A stretch of DNA of 64,000 nt from Sipunculus nudus (lineage: Eukaryota > Annelida > Sipuncula > Golfingiida > Sipunculidae): positions 68,720,676 through 68,784,675 of the forward strand of contig CM049316.1 in NCBI GenBank assembly GCA_026874595.1, read 5' to 3'. The position numbers were made by a program, and so were the translations under genes. The notes under the pieces are model-generated. The model was not told the origin of the DNA and searched no databases. It saw only the letters and a list, made by a program, of their open reading frames with translations. Of the stretch, positions 60,841-64,000 are shown piece by piece; the stretch's first letter is position 1, and the number at the start of each line of letters is the position of its first letter.

Positions 60841-61590
60841 TTATTGATTATTTTCCCATGTATTCTGAGCAACAAGTTTTGCCTTCTTTGTTTCATCTCT
60901 GATATATACCACTCCTTCCTTTCTATCAACGTACAGTTTTCGTGAGCAGAGGGGCATGCTTGTAAAATATGTCAGAAAGTGTAGAATTATATGCAGCTGA
61001 CAGTTCGTCAAAAACTTCTTTATTATAATTGAGTAATCCACAATTAACAATGTTCTGCTTAAAATGTGTAATATTTATAGAATTTATCTTGCGAAAAGTA
61101 TTTTTTTTTCTAAATCTTCCTCCCTCTAGAACATTAGATGCCCAAAACCGAACAGTGATCTGAAATGTATTCACCAGCCTTTAAATTGATCATTGTAATG
61201 TCAATGTTAAATCTGGTAACAATCAAATCAAATTTTTGGCCGGATGTATGTGTTAGATCTCTCAAATGATTTACAAAGTTCATGTTTTGCAACTAATTTT
61301 GTATCTCATGGGCATCGTAGTCAGTTTGTAATTCCATATGGGTATCAAAATCTCCAGCAATGATCAGGCCTTTACACATGACCACAGATTCCAAGAATTC
61401 ACTAAATTTCTTATGAAATGTTCTGGTGGTAAGGGAATTGGGCAGACACCAATTACTCTAATAAATCTGGATTTATATCAGGACTCATGGCGCAAATTCA
61501 CATGACTTTTTAGTTGGTAATATCCACATTTACAAGATCAAATTCCTGCCTATAAAGTAACCCCTATCCAACTCCAGTTCTACCCATTTG
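60841..61590 (-). pseudogene. Non-LTR (CR1/L2-like) retrotransposon relic, endonuclease and linker
   Basis: Read on the minus strand from 61590: GRTGVG*GLLYR (the conserved GGGVGLLY start region), then FHKKFSEFLESVV, LIIAGDFDTHM (the GDFN-H endonuclease motif, N changed to D), an in-frame stop, LTHTSGQKFDLIVT and YISDHCSV (the catalytic SDH motif). A frameshift follows, then the inter-domain linker LSAAYNSTLSDIFYKHAPLL then TKTVR, typical of the segment between endonuclease and reverse transcriptase. A further shift precedes VYIRDETKKAKLVAQ. The reverse transcriptase itself is absent. Stops and frameshifts show it is dead. Confidence 0.8.
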
Positions 61591-61599
61591 CAAAATGTA

Positions 61600-62251
61600 A
61601 CTGATACGAAAACCCTCTTCATGTCGCTCAGTGTCAATTTCAGCTCTTCATATATCCTTTCAAAAACGTGGAAAAATGCTCCCACAATAATACCTGGCTG
61701 TTATGCACAGGCGCGTACAGTTATGAGGGCAATTCATATAGATTACAGACTACATTGCCATGAACATATAAAATTTAAACTAATCTCATTTCCATATGCA
61801 AGAATTATTTAAGCCTTTTAGATAGCTTAGCACTGTGATCTATGGTCCCTTGTATTTTTTTGTCATCACACTGAATTCTACAAATGTCACACATTGCAAC
61901 AAACATCTCATCAAATAAGATTATTCATCACTATAATGCCATCTTCTGGTAACTACTAGCACAATTGTCCCGTAACAGTACGGATTCATATCTGTGTGGT
62001 TCCATTTTGTGGCTTTCAGGAGCTGGCCCCTGCCATGTATAATGCAAATTTGAACCACAGTGCACGAATATTAAACCAACCAAGTATCCTGGTACAGAAA
62101 ACAATGAAGATAGACCTAGTTTTGTGATCTTTTGTTTTCCTATGCAGAGACAGATTATGCTTGGCCTAATTTAGTCATAATTGAATATTGTCACCATTAG
62201 TTTCATTATTCTTGATATGTTCCTTTTTTTTTTTGTTTACATTGTATTCAG
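61600..62251 (+). other. Presumed intron of CYLD copy 2
   Basis: No coding signal. It ends in a T-rich tract and acceptor ttgtattcag directly before the catalytic exon. Confidence 0.5.
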
Positions 62252-62507
62252 AAGGCAGCCAATTACCAGGTGTACAGGGCTTTTCACAACCACTCGTGCA
62301 ATATGATGTCAAAAGACTACTTGGTGTGAATAAAGGAATACAAGGACATCATAATTCTTGTTACCTGGATTCAACATGGTTTTGCATGTTTTCCTTTGCT
62401 GATGTTTTTGATGAGATTCTCCACCGACCAAAAGGAAAAGATGATGTTGATGAATATAGGGATGTAGAGACTGTGCTTAAGGAACGCATTGTGAATAGAC
62501 TTAGAAG
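62252..62507 (+). CDS. CYLD: CYLD-like deubiquitinase copy 2, catalytic-Cys exon (partial gene)
   Basis: 256 nt, acceptor tattcag, donor AG|gtattt, starting after one base of a split codon and ending in phase 2. It contains NKGIQGHHNSCYLDSTWF, the USP Cys box; vertebrate CYLD has KGIQGHYNSCYLDSTLF with the nucleophile Cys601. It continues FADVFDEIL, RPKGKDDVDEY and ERIVNRLRR, aligning with CYLD FSSVLDTVL, RPKEKNDVEYY and TEIVNPLR. The nucleophile and oxyanion Asn (NSC) are intact. In a normal gene this exon precedes the four exons at 2870-21986, so it belongs to a second gene copy running out of the window. A Trp replaces the usual Leu after LDST. Confidence 0.92.
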
Positions 62508-64000
62508 GTATTTTCAGATTTGCTTTATTTCCCTTTTACCTAAGTTAAGTCTGTCATGAGTGGATGTGTTGTAGTATTTTTAGCTCAGCTGACTTTCCGT
62601 CATGCTGAGTTATAGAGACCACCTTTGTTCTGGTATTCCCATATCTCCCTCCGCTAAAGCAATATACACTGTGTGTTATGCGTTAATTCTAAATGTTTAC
62701 ACTGCATTGCCCAAGACTGTTCATACATTTCTAGATATTCCACGAGCATATTTGTTGGGAGTGGGAGAGTGAATGTTTCACAATAGTCCATCGAATAGGC
62801 TATGTAGAGTATCATTCAAAGAGTGAATTCAATCTTGAAATACAAGGATTCTTTTTATTTATATACTAGCAGATAAATCCGGTAAACCAGGCTTTTTACT
62901 GGGGTTGGGGAGATGTATTAATGGAGATAAGGAATTTGTGCTCATTTTTTTTATTCTAAAAGTTAAAAGACTCGAGTGATACTGTCTCAATAAGATATGT
63001 ACAAATATCTTTCCATTTACTTGGTGGCGCTGTGCTCTTGGCAAGAAATTCATACACCAGTATGTTGACCTTGAAGACCTGGTCAGTGACGATGTTTACA
63101 TTTGCAAAACAGAACAGGATGCAAGGGCATCAGATTTTTGAAGATATTTGACTGGTTACATACATTATTATTATTATTTATGTTAGACCTATAAAGGATA
63201 GATTGATGTAAGAAAGAATCATGAAAGATGAACAAAATGTATGTTTTAAGACAAGGAAGCTGATCCTAAAGAAAGAAACAGGAATATGCATACCTCGTTA
63301 GTTGCATAAGCGGGATCTGGACCCCCCCCCCCCCCACTTTTTTTCAGCTGCCGCAACCTTTCTGAAGGGTTTCAAAAACTCACTAAACGTAAGAAAACAA
63401 AGTTAAAAAAAATGATCAATTGATGAAGTCTTGATGGATGGCCTGCATGGCGGAGCACGGATTATCTGTATTAAGCACTGTTTGCCCCTGATGTCCTTGT
63501 TAACTTTAGGTTACATTCTCCCCACAGACGGTCTATCTATATGAATGTCAAGGAAAACCATGCGGCTAATATTCATCCGCACAGAAAGCTTTTATGCTGA
63601 AAATATGTCAATGCCAAGTGATAGTGCAGCGACACATGTTGCGGTCATTTCAACATTATGCAAACGGATATTACCTGAAAAATTGTGAAATTAACCATTT
63701 TTTCTAGTTCAGCTGACTGTAGGTCAACTGAGGTATAGGAATGGCGCTTTGTCCATCGACCGTTCGGCCGTCCGGTCGTCTGGCCGTCCGGTTGTCCGTT
63801 AGCAGGGCACAAATCATAACTGCTGGTCCTAGAAACTTCAAAGTGAACATCCAAGTAGGTCAATAAAAAACAATATATTAGCAGAAACTGACAAAAGCCC
63901 TCAGCCAAAAGAACAGTGTTTAGAGGTGGTAACAATAACAAGTACTAAATATCTGTTCTTACATGGATATATATCTGTACATGTCTCAGTTATAAATTTA
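62508..64000 (+). other. CYLD copy 2 intron with family 3 pieces
   Basis: A family 3 5' scrap, tttttagctcagctgacttt, starts at about 62578. A diverged family 3 5' end (agttcagctgactgtaggtc then a GTCCGGTCGTC-type stretch and gttagcagggcacaaatcat) occupies 63703-64000 and runs off the edge. A C run lies at 63320-63333. The next CYLD exon is not visible. Confidence 0.55.

Noticed and set aside
62859..63130. Plus-strand open stretch KFIHQYVDLEDLVSDDVYIC as the next CYLD exon
   Set aside because: The CYLD phase required (2) puts it in another frame, and the peptide does not resemble the YGYV..KIMKLR segment expected next.
1..64000. CRISPR array, phage or bacterial defence system
   Set aside because: Regular repeats here have 140-280-bp units with no short-spacer pattern. 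Introns, pol III SINEs and non-LTR relics show an animal genome.

Overview
The window is eukaryotic and most likely from a bivalve or other mollusc. It is AT-rich, has long introns with GT/AG splice sites, and carries few coding bases among many nested non-autonomous transposons. The mollusc assignment is an inference from repeat style and from the type of RING/B-box gene present; the sequence does not prove a species.

Real coding content is small and belongs to the ubiquitin system. (1) On the + strand, four exons at 2870-2978, 15575-15696, 20092-20323 and 21778-21986 join in perfect phase. They give the last 223 residues of a CYLD-type deubiquitinase: the end of the USP fingers/palm, the B-box zinc module, the catalytic-His strand and the C-terminus with its stop. 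(2) At 54233-55228 (+) there is an intact single-exon 331-residue RING/B-box/B-box/coiled-coil (TRIM-like) E3 ligase. (3) At 62252-62507 (+) there is another CYLD exon, this time the one with the catalytic-Cys box (GHHNSCYLDST). In protein order this exon precedes the four exons of the first gene, yet it lies 40 kb downstream of their stop codon. The simplest reading is two CYLD genes in tandem, the first running in from the left and the second running out to the right, with a TRIM-like ligase between them. A possible extra exon of the second copy is at 55637-55709. A decayed CR1/L2-like non-LTR retrotransposon (endonuclease and linker) lies at about 60841-61590 on the minus strand.

Most of the rest is mobile and tandem DNA. 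Four families of rolling-circle-like elements can be defined from their ends. Family 1 (TTTTTAGCGAACCTGTG ... CACAGGTTCGC plus an AGGCCT hairpin and CTTGTT) fills the introns of the first CYLD gene and the 31.8-37.8 kb region. Family 2 (TTGTATCCGCC ... GGCGGATAC plus hairpin and CTAG) is inserted inside two family 1 copies at the same position, and a third, unfilled copy shows the empty target site. Family 3 starts with an AGCTCAG hairpin and ends in GACCCATGGGTC. Family 4 (7489-9340) carries ten copies of a ~180-bp unit and ends in a hairpin plus CTAG. Families 1 and 2 both carry the same internal satellite: a ~139-bp unit, alternating as a ~278-bp dimer, each unit bearing the palindrome GGTGGCGCCACC.

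Layout: 1-22.3 kb, 3' half of CYLD copy 1 with transposon-filled introns; 22.4-46.2 kb, intergenic repeats of all families, nested TIR elements and AGGTCA-rich tandem repeats; 46-53 kb, AT-rich intergenic DNA with a CT-microsatellite-coupled repeat; 53-56 kb, a tRNA-derived SINE, the TRIM-like gene and the possible exon; 56-64 kb, a TIR element, tandem repeats, the retrotransposon relic and the catalytic exon of CYLD copy 2. No rRNA, functional tRNA, CRISPR array or prokaryotic-style operon was seen.
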